Shown here: positions 44,140-52,313 of the stretch, piece by piece
How the letters are laid out: every line of letters starts with the position of its first letter
Position numbering within the stretch: position 1 is the stretch's first letter
Assembly (NCBI RefSeq): GCF_003977755.1
Contig: NZ_RQWN01000002.1
Span: 744,001 to 808,000 of the forward strand
Origin: Haloterrigena salifodinae
Lineage (GTDB): Archaea; Halobacteriota; Halobacteria; Halobacteriales; Natrialbaceae
Reading direction: 5' to 3'
Length of the DNA stretch: 64,000 nt
The notes under the pieces: generated by a model
Database searches by the model: none
Told to the model about the DNA's origin: nothing
The model's input: the letters and a program-made list of their open reading frames with translations, nothing else
Translations under genes and position numbers: made by a program

Positions 44140-45727
44140 GGTGACTACCAAGAAGGATTCTTTCTTTTGGGATTGGAGGGTCGCTGTTTCTACTGCCCTA
44201 GTTTTATTAACAGTCCCAATAATTTTCATTACCATCCTCTCCCCCACTAGTTTTTACCGAGATGTGTATTTCTATGCAGATGAGTATATGATACGTCAGA
44301 TTATTTCCCATGGTGAGGTCCAATCAAACATTCATATGTACGATAATCCAAATATTGTTTTAGATAATTGGGGGAAAATAGCCACACGAGAAAAACTACC
44401 GGTCTTGCCAATTCTATTGTCACAATTATCGTTAGTAACTAACCTCCCAGCCAATCTATTCTATATAGCCTTTCCAGGATATATTTTCATAACACTCTGT
44501 TATTTTCTGTTCTTTAGGAAAATATTTGATAATATGTTCCTTGCGACAATACTCTCAGTATTAGGAAGTTTAGCCCCAAATATACCAGTGAACTATACGA
44601 TGAACATCACAATTGCCGCCAATGGAATTATTCTCCTTTCTGTATATTTATTATACCGCATCATTTCAAAAGATTCATCGTTCGTGACACCTATGGCTGA
44701 AATTGTCTCTCTTTGCATATTTTCAACTGCGTTATTCTTTTGGTATCCCCCTCACTTTGGAGTGGTTCTTAGCGTGCTACTGGTTATTTTCTTACTATCG
44801 TTCTTCATAGACACTCGTCAAGTAGTTCCGCTCCTGATACCAATATCTATCTGTATATTAACATTCATTCAAATATTTGAAATCCCTTTATCAACATACA
44901 TACACTACATTCAAATAAGTATCGTGAGAGTTGTGAGTTTGAATATCGGATCGCCAGTGTCTGGGCAAACATCCCCAATACCGACCGCAATTCAACCCCA
45001 GTATTATAGCTTGATTCCACTTATTATTTTAATCCCACTTGGTGGATACGGAGGAGTTATTGCTTTGAAACATACATTAGCAGTACTTCAGCATCAGAAA
45101 TTCGATTTAGTCCCTGTTATCGCTATCAGTTGGGGATTCGCAATTCTTGGTATAGCTTTGTTCTATCTTTCATCTGGAGAGGCATTTCTCACAGGTCGCC
45201 CTTTCCAGTTATCGATACCTGTGATAATGTTAGGTACTGCATTCGGCCTTAATCGAGTATCGTCAAAATCAAAGATCTGGGCTTGTTTAGTACTACTTGT
45301 GCTGGCGCTCCTCATGGTGTCTAGTTTTTATCTTCAATCTTCCGATATGCGAAACGACATCCAGACATATGGAGCTGGTGCGGAGGAAAGTGGTAAGTGG
45401 ACAAGTTCCTACGCACAGGGTAGACTGATTTCAGATATTGGATCAGGAGCACCGAGTGCTAGTTCTGGGTATTTGAATATAGTTCATCCAGATAATAGCT
45501 CAGAACTCTCAGCTTCGTTTTATTCAAGCAATCACAGCGAATATAACAGATACATACATTCAAAAGACGCTTCTGGAAGTATTTTGTCTAGTAGGATGTA
45601 TAATAAAGGCATATTTGCATTAGGACTCCCTCAAAGACCAACTGATAGACACGTAATAGAATCTAGGAGAGATCAATCGAATACTGTTTATTCTAATGGG
45701 AATTATTGGATAGTTTATAATAGATAA
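44129..45727 (+). CDS. Polytopic membrane protein, probable glycan-processing enzyme
   Basis: This protein has about 532 residues when started at MTGKVTTKKDSFF, which leaves an 11-nt overlap with the GT2 gene; a start at 44081 is also open. About ten to eleven hydrophobic helices span the protein, with a large extracytoplasmic tail of about 110 residues after the last helix. The layout resembles membrane GT-C-like or O-antigen polymerase-like proteins, but no catalytic motif (such as a first-loop DxD) is clear. It is the last gene before the IS6-type remnant, and its 3' end lies 17 bp from the IS inverted repeat. Confidence 0.7.
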   Translation: MTGKVTTKKDSFFWDWRVAVSTALVLLTVPIIFITILSPTSFYRDVYFYADEYMIRQIISHGEVQSNIHMYDNPNIVLDNWGKIATREKLPVLPILLSQLSLVTNLPANLFYIAFPGYIFITLCYFLFFRKIFDNMFLATILSVLGSLAPNIPVNYTMNITIAANGIILLSVYLLYRIISKDSSFVTPMAEIVSLCIFSTALFFWYPPHFGVVLSVLLVIFLLSFFIDTRQVVPLLIPISICILTFIQIFEIPLSTYIHYIQISIVRVVSLNIGSPVSGQTSPIPTAIQPQYYSLIPLIILIPLGGYGGVIALKHTLAVLQHQKFDLVPVIAISWGFAILGIALFYLSSGEAFLTGRPFQLSIPVIMLGTAFGLNRVSSKSKIWACLVLLVLALLMVSSFYLQSSDMRNDIQTYGAGAEESGKWTSSYAQGRLISDIGSGAPSASSGYLNIVHPDNSSELSASFYSSNHSEYNRYIHSKDASGSILSSRMYNKGIFALGLPQRPTDRHVIESRRDQSNTVYSNGNYWIVYNR

Positions 45728-45803
45728 TAAAATATCCAATACTTGGCACTGCCTAGTTCTGCACCTCCTCGACTGGCACGCTTCCGTCGGGAGCTTGATG
45801 CGG

Positions 45804-46514
45804 TCATTGGTGGTTGTAGTAATGCACGAGCTATTCAAGCCATTCTCGGACGCTCGACCGACTGCCCACCCACGAGTTATGGAAGCGGTCGATCCGAATC
45901 TTGAGGGTATGAAACCACTTTTCGATGGGGTATCGGTCAGTATAGTTGACCCGACCGCTCAATCCAACTTGGAGAGAGCAGTCCGATAGTCAAATTGATC
46001 GGCGAGAAACTCAGCCTCGGAGAGATCGTGTTTCTCACGGAATTTCTGCAGAAACGTAGCCGCGGATCAGTGCCATGTCGACTGAACAACGCAACGTCGA
46101 AAATCAACGCTGTCTCGATGTCTATTGCAGTATATAGCCAAGATCATTCGCCGTTGATCTTGATAGCGGTTTCGTCGACAGCGACACACGACAGCGAAGC
46201 CGTTCTCAGAACGCTTTGCGTTCTGATGGGCCGCACGAGAGCTTTGCTCTCGTGGACGTCGGCGGGTCGCGTCCTCTATCAGCCAGCCGACGAACCCAGC
46301 TCCAAACTGCTCCGTGAGAGCGTTCAACGCCTAATTCAGTGAGAATCGTTGTTGTCTCTCGAAGCGAACAACCAGTCTGATGGAGGCGGACGGCGAACAC
46401 CCTGACGGGCGTCGCCGTCCGCTCATTATTCCAAAGTTCTTCTAAATTCGCCTCGTAGCTCTCACTGAGCAGGTCTGCGAGCATCCTAACTAATTCACTC
46501 AACGACCTGTTCAT
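45804..46514 (-). pseudogene. IS6-family transposase remnant with frameshifts and stops
   Basis: The reading starts intact at MNRSLSELVRMLADLLSESY with the N-terminal HTH and FAVRLHQTGCSLRETTTILTELGV. After WVRRLADRGRDPPT a double-hairpin insert and a stop break the frame. Downstream pieces match the DDE domain in other frames: AVDETAIKING (first Asp), DIETALIFDVALFSRHGTDP, KFREKHDLSEAEFLADQFDY, and a YYNHQ-like end. Several in-frame stops show the gene is dead. Confidence 0.8.
46206..46254. repeat. Double-hairpin insert in the transposase remnant
   Basis: Two perfect inverted repeats, each with 9-bp stems and 3-nt TTT loops, lie 7 nt apart: TCAGAACGC/GCGTTCTGA (46206-46226) and CACGAGAGC/GCTCTCGTG (46234-46254). 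The pair sits exactly where the transposase reading is broken. A similar pair occurs near 51266-51315. Confidence 0.75.
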
Positions 46515-46611
46515 TTCTCAAACTGGCTCAACTAGATAGTGCCCGCAATTACGATAATACGCACTCATATAGTTTGTTGATCTCAGACCGTTACTTGAAT
46601 AGGTGTTTAAA

Positions 46612-46735
46612 CACGCCTTTTCTGTTCTTCACTATAGTCCTTGACGAAGTGGATAGCGATCCTATAGAACAAAACTCCAACACAAGAAATATATAATGTG
46701 TACCCGCAGTCAGAGTACTGGCAGAGCGAATGTAG
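46612..46735 (-). pseudogene. Fragment of a membrane-protein C-terminus
   Basis: A minus-strand frame ends YRIAIHFVKDYSEEQKRRV followed by a stop. A hydrophobic segment (LYISCVGVLFY) precedes it. It looks like the last 35-40 residues of a lost membrane protein whose body is replaced by the GT4 gene on the other strand. Alternatively it is an unexpressed frame. Confidence 0.3.
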
Positions 46736-46744
46736 ATTGATACA

Positions 46745-47920
46745 ATGAAAATCGTACTCGTATCGCATTATTTTCACCCGCATATTGGCGGTATTGAGTC
46801 GGTAGTTGAGTCACATGCCACGCGACTTAGTTCTCGAGGCCATGACGTCACGGTACTCAGCAGTGATATTGGAGCCAGTCAGATGGCTGTCAACCGTGAC
46901 GGTTACCGGATCGTGCGTTACAAGGCGTGGAATCCTGCGGAGCGGTTCGGTATCCCATATCCAATTCCATATCCGTCAAGTGTAAGTAAAGTCGCTAATG
47001 GGGTCCTCTCAGAAGACGTTGATGTGCTCCACGTACATGGGATGAATTATTTGACAACGTCCATGGTACTTCGACACGCTCCCTCGTTGATTCCGGTATT
47101 GCTGCATCAACATACCCCACACGTCGATTATCCGCTTCCGATACAAGCAGTTGAATATCTTAATGACCGGCTCATTGGTAGGTGGAATCTTCGTCAAGTT
47201 GACCACGTCTTCTGTGTCAGTACGGACATTGAACGATATGTTACTCAGATTGACGACGAGGCGAGTACAGAGCTCATGGTCAATGGAATAGATACGGAGT
47301 CATATCAACCACAAGAATATGACAAAACTGATGTTTTCAACTGTAGGAAGGATGATCCCGTATTCTTCACCTTGTCTCGTATGTCCCAAAAGAAGGGTGT
47401 TGATACGTTACTAGAAGCGATAAATAAACTCGGCCAGAGAGAGGTTGATGTGCACGTTGCTATAGCGGGTGATGGGCCAATGAAGGAGGAAGTCGATGCC
47501 ACCAGCCGGAGACATTCAAATCTGGAAGTGATGGGCACACTTACTGATGACGAACTCAAGCGATGCTACGCCGCTGCGGATGTATTTCTATTCACCTCGA
47601 AGAGTGGAGAGGCATTTCCGACGCTGACAATGATGGAGGCATATGCATCCGGAACCCCAGTGATCGCCTCTAAACTCTCTGAGGAGGCCCCTGGAGTGAC
47701 TGACGATGGAAACTCTATACTTGTAGAGCCAGCCGACGCCGATGAGTTAGCCGAGAAGATGATCAACTGTGCAAATAACCCGAGGAGAGTCGCAATAATG
47801 AGCCAGGATGCCCGCAAGAGTGCAGAACAGCATTTCGCGATCGGATCACGAATTGATCGACTAGAAGAGTGCTATCGGTCAATTTCCGAAACAGCTGAGA
47901 GAAAGAGTTCTTCAAGTTGA
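46745..47920 (+). CDS. Glycosyltransferase family 4
   Basis: This 391-residue GT-B enzyme has the N-terminal acceptor-domain start MKIVLVSHYFHPHIGGIESVV and the C-terminal nucleotide-sugar domain with PVFFTLSRMSQKKGVDTLLEA. The E-x7-E motif appears as EAFPTLTMMEAYASGTPV. It should transfer a sugar from an NDP donor to a growing glycan in the cytoplasm. The last 49 nt overlap the 3' end of the convergent GT4 gene, which is unusual. An AT-rich promoter-like box (ATATATAATG) sits near 46690. Confidence 0.93.
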   Translation: MKIVLVSHYFHPHIGGIESVVESHATRLSSRGHDVTVLSSDIGASQMAVNRDGYRIVRYKAWNPAERFGIPYPIPYPSSVSKVANGVLSEDVDVLHVHGMNYLTTSMVLRHAPSLIPVLLHQHTPHVDYPLPIQAVEYLNDRLIGRWNLRQVDHVFCVSTDIERYVTQIDDEASTELMVNGIDTESYQPQEYDKTDVFNCRKDDPVFFTLSRMSQKKGVDTLLEAINKLGQREVDVHVAIAGDGPMKEEVDATSRRHSNLEVMGTLTDDELKRCYAAADVFLFTSKSGEAFPTLTMMEAYASGTPVIASKLSEEAPGVTDDGNSILVEPADADELAEKMINCANNPRRVAIMSQDARKSAEQHFAIGSRIDRLEECYRSISETAERKSSSS

Positions 47921-49044
47921 TCGGTGGATTTTTCCCAAGTGTGTTGCTCTGCCCATTCTCGAGCGTTCTCACCGATCTCTTCCCTCCGTTGAGTATCCTC
48001 TAGAAGTTGGTGTATCGCCCTCGCGAATTCGTTTGAATCGGAGCCATCTACTAGCAGTCCTGTTTCTTTGTGGCGTATCGAGTCACGGAGACCACTTACG
48101 TTGCTTCCGACTGCAGGCGTACCACAGGCATTCGCTTCTAATACCGCAATCCCCCATCCTTCTACTCGACTAGGGGCGATAAACACCCATGCAGACTGAA
48201 GAAGATCGATTTTTTTCTCTAGAGATACGAACCCGTGATAATGCGCGTCGTTCGTTGATGAGCAATATTCGGCGATTTTCTCCTTCACTGGGCCCTCTCG
48301 ACCAGCGACATCAAGACGAATAGAAGTGTCACTTATATCCTGTATCATCTCATGGATTTCGGGAATTCGGTCCACACCCTTGTACCGCTCAAGCCCACCG
48401 AGATACACTATACGAGAGGTAGAGGACTCTGTTCCGGGACGATATCGTTCCACATCAAGACCATTTCGTATCTCGTAAACGGTCTCCGGATTGTGTCCGC
48501 GGTTAACTAGTTCTTCGGTCGTACTCGGGCTAACGCTTACAGTCAAATTCCGGCGTTCACGGAACACACCGAGTGACTGTGAAACGTACCCTAGGACGTT
48601 CTGGGGAAACGGATGTGTATTGAAGAATGAATCAATCGCGATATGATGGAAGATCGAGACTCGCGGTTTGCGAGTAATAACGGGCCACGGTAGTGGCGTA
48701 TTCACAGTATAGACGATGTCGGGAGATAACTTGTATAGATACCAGTAGAAGTACAACGAGACAGTCAGGTACGAAATTACAACGTCCCACGGTGCAGGCA
48801 CCTTCTCGTCGAATCCGACCCGGTGGATGCGTACAGAGTCGTCGAGTTCCGCCCGCGATCGACCCTCATCGGAGCCGGTCAAAAGGTGAACCTCGTGACC
48901 CCGCTGGGCGAGCCCTTTCATCGTTTCTTCCAGATTTAGCTCGGAGCCACCGGCTTGTGAGTGATGCCAACTCCGCTTGTTCAGAGCTAGAACTCGTAGG
49001 GATGGACCTGATTCATCCTCGGTTGAAGACCTTTTTTCGGCCAC
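47872..49044 (-). CDS. Glycosyltransferase family 4, second copy
   Basis: This 390-residue GT-B enzyme has LALNKRSWHHSQAGGSEL at the acceptor side and the donor domain IVYLGGLERYKGVDRI. E-x7-E is in EGWGIAVLEANACGTPAV. It is not a close copy of the neighbouring GT4. Its 3' end overlaps that gene by 49 nt, and its start lies near the divergent sulfatase-like gene. It is part of the same AT-richer island, although slightly higher in GC than the flippase region. Confidence 0.92.
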   Translation of the reverse strand: MAEKRSSTEDESGPSLRVLALNKRSWHHSQAGGSELNLEETMKGLAQRGHEVHLLTGSDEGRSRAELDDSVRIHRVGFDEKVPAPWDVVISYLTVSLYFYWYLYKLSPDIVYTVNTPLPWPVITRKPRVSIFHHIAIDSFFNTHPFPQNVLGYVSQSLGVFRERRNLTVSVSPSTTEELVNRGHNPETVYEIRNGLDVERYRPGTESSTSRIVYLGGLERYKGVDRIPEIHEMIQDISDTSIRLDVAGREGPVKEKIAEYCSSTNDAHYHGFVSLEKKIDLLQSAWVFIAPSRVEGWGIAVLEANACGTPAVGSNVSGLRDSIRHKETGLLVDGSDSNEFARAIHQLLEDTQRREEIGENAREWAEQHTWEKSTDQLEELFLSAVSEIDR

Positions 49045-49144
49045 TTTAGATAGGGTATCTCGTCAATTCGGATATACCCTTCGAGAACAAAGAATTACGA
49101 AACAGCGCAATTTTAAGAGCTATGAACGAAATGACTTTACATCT

Positions 49145-50611
49145 ATGACCAACGGGAGGACCAATATCGTTCTCGTCGTAATGGATACCGCGCGTGAGAT
49201 CGATACTACCTATATTCGAAATGCGGTTAATAATTCGTGTTTAGAGGAGTTAGCTACGACGGGAGCGGAGTACAACCACGCGTTCGCAAATGCTCCTTGG
49301 ACACTCCCATCTCACACGTCAATGTTCACAGGCACATATACATCCAAACATGGGACACACGCAGGTAGCAAGTTCTACAACGGACAGTTCCCGACTATTG
49401 CCGATCTACTCTCCAATGACGGATATCAGACTGTCGGTTTCACCAATAACGCGTGGGTGACAGACGAATTTGGGCTGGCTAGTGGATTCGAGGGCATGAG
49501 CAAAGTGTGGCAGTATATACAGTCAGACACAGACTTTGGCAAGATCAAACTCACATCGGAAGGAAAAGGAGGCCTGGTTAGAGAGGGGATCTCGGGGCTC
49601 GTTAGTGGTGATATCCTTGCGAATTTTGTTAATGCGGTCTATGGCCAGTTTTTCTACCGGCGAAACGACTACGGGGCGAAGCGAACGAATACATTAGTCG
49701 AGAATTGGATCAAGAATAGAGATCAAAGCTCACCATTCTTTATGTTTATAAACTATCTTGAGCCCCACTTAGATTATCAACCGCCAAAGAGACTCGTGGA
49801 GCAGTTCTTGCCAGAAGGGAGTACGTATCGCGAAGCGATGGCAGTTCCACAGAAACCATGGGAATACACTGCAGGTGTCCTTGGCATGTCCGACCACGAT
49901 TTTGAACTACTACGAGCATTATATCGTGCGGAGATCGCATATCTCGACGAACAAATTGGAGAATTACGCTCGACACTCAAGCAACATGGCGAATGGGACG
50001 ATACAGTACTCATAATTGTGGGAGATCATGGAGAAAACATCGGTGATCATGGACTGATGGATCACCAATATTCGTTGCACGATACTCTTCTTCACGTTCC
50101 CCTCATCGTTCACGGTGGACAATTCAATCAGGTAGGAGACTCTGACAGGTTGATTCAAACATTGGATCTCTTCCCGACGATTCTGGATATTGCAGGACTC
50201 ACGATCCCGGAGCATACACAAGGAACTTCGTTCTATCCGAAGTCGTCCACAGCGCCGCGTAACGAGGCTATCGGAGAATATCTTGCACCACAACCGAGTA
50301 TAGAGAACCTGAGTAATCAGACAGACGTACCCGAAGAAGAACTTGAAGTATTTGGTCAATCTATTAGATCGATCAGGACCACGGAGTACAAACTAATCCG
50401 GAAATCTGGAGGGGAAATCTCGCTTTACAATGTCGGGGATGACCCCGATGAACAGACGGATATATCGAGCGAAAAACCCGATATCAGAGACGAACTGGTC
50501 GAGCGCCTTGATGCATGGCTAGAGTCTTTTGAACAGACTTCAGCAATGGGAAGAGACGAAGAGATGAGTGAGGGGACGAAGAGGAGATTGGAGGATTTGG
50601 GCTACATCTGA
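49145..50611 (+). CDS. Alkaline-phosphatase-superfamily enzyme (sulfatase-like), second copy
   Basis: This 488-residue protein starts at MTNGRTNIVLVVMDTARE; the longer upstream frame antisense to the GT4 start is rejected. Fold and metal motifs match the 42009 gene: MDTAR at residue 13-17, PWTLPSHTSMFTG, YLDEQIGELRS and VGDHGENIGDHGLMDH. The nucleophile position is Thr53, as in its paralogue, and not Cys or Ser. The C-terminal FPTILDIAGLTIPEHTQGTSF block is sulfatase-like. A transferase or phosphodiesterase that decorates the glycan is my preferred role. It marks the right end of the island, 206 bp from small paralogue B. Confidence 0.85.
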   Translation: MTNGRTNIVLVVMDTAREIDTTYIRNAVNNSCLEELATTGAEYNHAFANAPWTLPSHTSMFTGTYTSKHGTHAGSKFYNGQFPTIADLLSNDGYQTVGFTNNAWVTDEFGLASGFEGMSKVWQYIQSDTDFGKIKLTSEGKGGLVREGISGLVSGDILANFVNAVYGQFFYRRNDYGAKRTNTLVENWIKNRDQSSPFFMFINYLEPHLDYQPPKRLVEQFLPEGSTYREAMAVPQKPWEYTAGVLGMSDHDFELLRALYRAEIAYLDEQIGELRSTLKQHGEWDDTVLIIVGDHGENIGDHGLMDHQYSLHDTLLHVPLIVHGGQFNQVGDSDRLIQTLDLFPTILDIAGLTIPEHTQGTSFYPKSSTAPRNEAIGEYLAPQPSIENLSNQTDVPEEELEVFGQSIRSIRTTEYKLIRKSGGEISLYNVGDDPDEQTDISSEKPDIRDELVERLDAWLESFEQTSAMGRDEEMSEGTKRRLEDLGYI

Positions 50612-50639
50612 GAGGCGGTGCGGTTGGCTTCTACCTTGG

Positions 50640-50809
50640 TTACGCTTTTCTGGGATCGAAAATGAACCGATAGAGTCTACGGCTCGCTTTCTTTACCCAC
50701 TCAGCGTCGACTAGTCCGCGCACCGATACGACTGGAATACTGTTACCGAACAGGCAGAGCAGTGCGACCAGCGGGCGATTGACGGCAACTGGTAGGAGCT
50801 GCGTCTCCC
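50640..50809 (-). pseudogene. Possible gene fragment
   Basis: A minus-strand frame without a start reads QLLPVAVNRPLVALLCLFGN and then SVRGLVDAEWVKKASRRLYR before a stop. It has a helix-like hydrophobic stretch and a basic tail, so it could be the end of a lost gene that once followed small paralogue B. I cannot name it. Confidence 0.25.
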
Positions 50810-50817
50810 GTCAGAGA

Positions 50818-51000
50818 TCACCCATCTATTTTGTTCGGTTCCGCAGAACCGTCGTTTTCGTTCGTCGTATATTCTTCGCGTTCCCCACCGAATGGCGTGT
50901 ATCGTTCTTTCGCGTACTCGCGACCGTACGGATGGTCCAAGAGTCCCCAGTAGAGGAGCACCCGGTGGAGTCGCAATCCCAGACGCTTCCGGAGACTCAT
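50818..51000 (-). CDS. Paralogous small protein B flanking the glycan locus
   Basis: This 60-residue protein starts MSLRKRLGLRLHRVLLYWGL and continues with DHPYGREYAKERYTPFGGER. It shares the MSxRKR start, the YWGLLxHP(F/Y)GxEY core and an acidic tail with the gene at 35670-35855. The pair lies just outside the two ends of the glycan gene block. Both genes read on the minus strand. Function is unknown. Confidence 0.68.
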   Translation of the reverse strand: MSLRKRLGLRLHRVLLYWGLLDHPYGREYAKERYTPFGGEREEYTTNENDGSAEPNKIDG

Positions 51001-51400
51001 ACGGCTACCTCGACGACTATCCTAATACGGATGGTGCTAACTATTATTTCCAATAACTATCTCTAGCGGGCGAAAACCCAAAGTCAATCACAGTTAACTG
51101 AATTATCGTCGAACGGATGGACTAGTTCCGATGCTAGTACTAGTACTCTGTATTCGCTATCGATGACTTGCCGATCTGACCACCGCGGGTAGGACTGAAA
51201 GGGGCGACGCGCTCGAGGTGAGAGACGACGGAAGTACTGGAACGAACGGAGTGAGCGAAGTCGTTCGAAAGACGCAGAGCGTCTTTCGTGATGACGAGAG
51301 AGCGAAGCTCTCTCGAACCACGCGCAGCGAGTCGCAGCACTCGAGCGTGTCGGGGCTTTCTGGGTGTTCTCAAAGGTTCAGTAGCAAGCCAGAGTAGCTG
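51001..51400. other. Intergenic region with CTAG sites and paired hairpins
   Basis: No gene is visible. CTAG occurs at 51063, 51122, 51134 and 51140, the last three within 22 bp. A pair of hairpins follows (separate entry). This marks the change from the glycan island to a gene-poor, mobile-element-like region. Confidence 0.5.
51266..51315. repeat. Double-hairpin intergenic repeat
   Basis: Two perfect inverted repeats lie 6 nt apart: CGAAAGACGC-AGA-GCGTCTTTCG at 51266-51288 and CGAGAGAGC-GAA-GCTCTCTCG at 51295-51315. Layout and loop-closing GC match the pair inside the dead IS6 transposase. It may be a terminator or a mobile miniature element. Confidence 0.75.
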
Positions 51401-51706
51401 TCAGTCGTCCTGCTCGAGATCACTCGCCTCGAGTTCGCCCTCGAGATACGCGATCCCCCGATCGGCAACCCTGTAGTAGCCACGTTTCTCGTCGGTCTTC
51501 TCGAGTAATCCTGCATCCGAGAGCACGTTCATGCGTCGAGAAATTGTATTCTGGCTTCGATCTAACACGCCGAGTTCCTCGACGAGGTTGTACCAGAGTG
51601 CAGTCGGTGGTAACGCGATTCGGTGGTCCGTATCGGTCTCGATTTCCTGAAAGTACTCTAGAATCGCGTCGTCGGCTTCGTTCATCCACGACACACGGGC
51701 TCGCAT
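51401..51706 (-). CDS. PhiH1-repressor-like winged-helix protein
   Basis: This 101-residue protein has the layout of haloarchaeal PhiH-type repressors. The start WMNEADDAILEYFQEI is followed by an HTH (PPTALWYNLVEELGVLDRSQNTISRRMNVLSDAGLLEK) and a wing RGYYRVADRGIAYLEGELEA. It should bind an operator as a dimer. Such genes mark proviruses or integrated elements. Its tail-side neighbourhood is the hairpin region; upstream, the coiled-coil gene pair faces away from it. A start at the second Met (MNEADD) is equally likely. Confidence 0.8.
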   Translation of the reverse strand: MRARVSWMNEADDAILEYFQEIETDTDHRIALPPTALWYNLVEELGVLDRSQNTISRRMNVLSDAGLLEKTDEKRGYYRVADRGIAYLEGELEASDLEQDD

Positions 51707-51932
51707 ACCCCGAAAATCATCTGTTCGGTGATTAACTGCACCGGAACCAGTGCTATCTGGACCATATAGCCTATTACTAACCTGTATACGCCAGACAGTT
51801 AAGTAACTGGAACTTCACGCTCTTTTTACGGAAGCAATTCGCGGATTTGACTCTCATGAGAGTCGAAAGCAGCGGATCGGTGCTGGAGACACCGAGTCCG
51901 CGAGAAGCTCCCGTAACCAGCCTACGGAAGCC

Positions 51933-52313
51933 ATGTCGAACGAGGACTCACGGGGCAATGAAAGCTCCGACCGACAGGACGAATCGCCATCAACGAACGA
52001 CCAAACCGCCTACCGACCGATCCTCGAAGCCCTCCACACCCACACGTCCAACCTCCTGAAAACGATCAACGACGACCCTGAATTAGACCCGCCCACACGC
52101 AAAACAGCCAGACGCCACTGCCGCGAGCTCCGGGCAGAACTCGAGTGGATCCACCGAGAACTCCCTGATCCACCCGAGAACGTCCGTCCACCGATCGACC
52201 GTCCCACAGTCATCACGGTCGTCAGCGATCCCGCCGAAGCGACATTCGAGGCGGCCCGCAATCAGTCAGAGCCCGCCGACCCGGACGACGCCGGAGGTGC
52301 GGACGATGACTGA
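51933..52313 (+). CDS. Small acidic helical protein, unknown
   Basis: This 126-residue protein starts at MSNEDSRGNESSDRQDESPS. An N-terminal acidic disordered part of about 25 residues is followed by an all-helical segment (YRPILEALHTHTSNLLKTINDDPELDPPTRKTARRHCRELRAELEWIH) and an acidic tail. Its 3' end overlaps the next gene by 8 nt, so the two are coupled. No family recognised; similar pairs occur in haloarchaeal accessory DNA. Confidence 0.6.
   Translation: MSNEDSRGNESSDRQDESPSTNDQTAYRPILEALHTHTSNLLKTINDDPELDPPTRKTARRHCRELRAELEWIHRELPDPPENVRPPIDRPTVITVVSDPAEATFEAARNQSEPADPDDAGGADDD

Larger units (their letters stand above)
45745..46543 (-). mobile_element. Decayed IS6-type insertion sequence, about 799 bp
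   Basis: Near-matching ends are visible: GGCACTGCCTAGTT at the left and AACTAGATAGTGCC at the right, which are inverted with two mismatches. The size and the transposase fit the IS6 family. No clean target-site duplication is seen, which suggests decay or end recombination. It separates the island's first part from the two GT4 genes. Confidence 0.75.

Noticed and set aside
45745-46543. Intact IS element
   Set aside because: Stops, frameshifts and a hairpin insert break the transposase; no target duplication is visible.
51266-51315. Simple rho-independent-like terminator
   Set aside because: Two equal hairpins in tandem with no T tract, and a comparable pair interrupts a transposase; a repeat explains it better.
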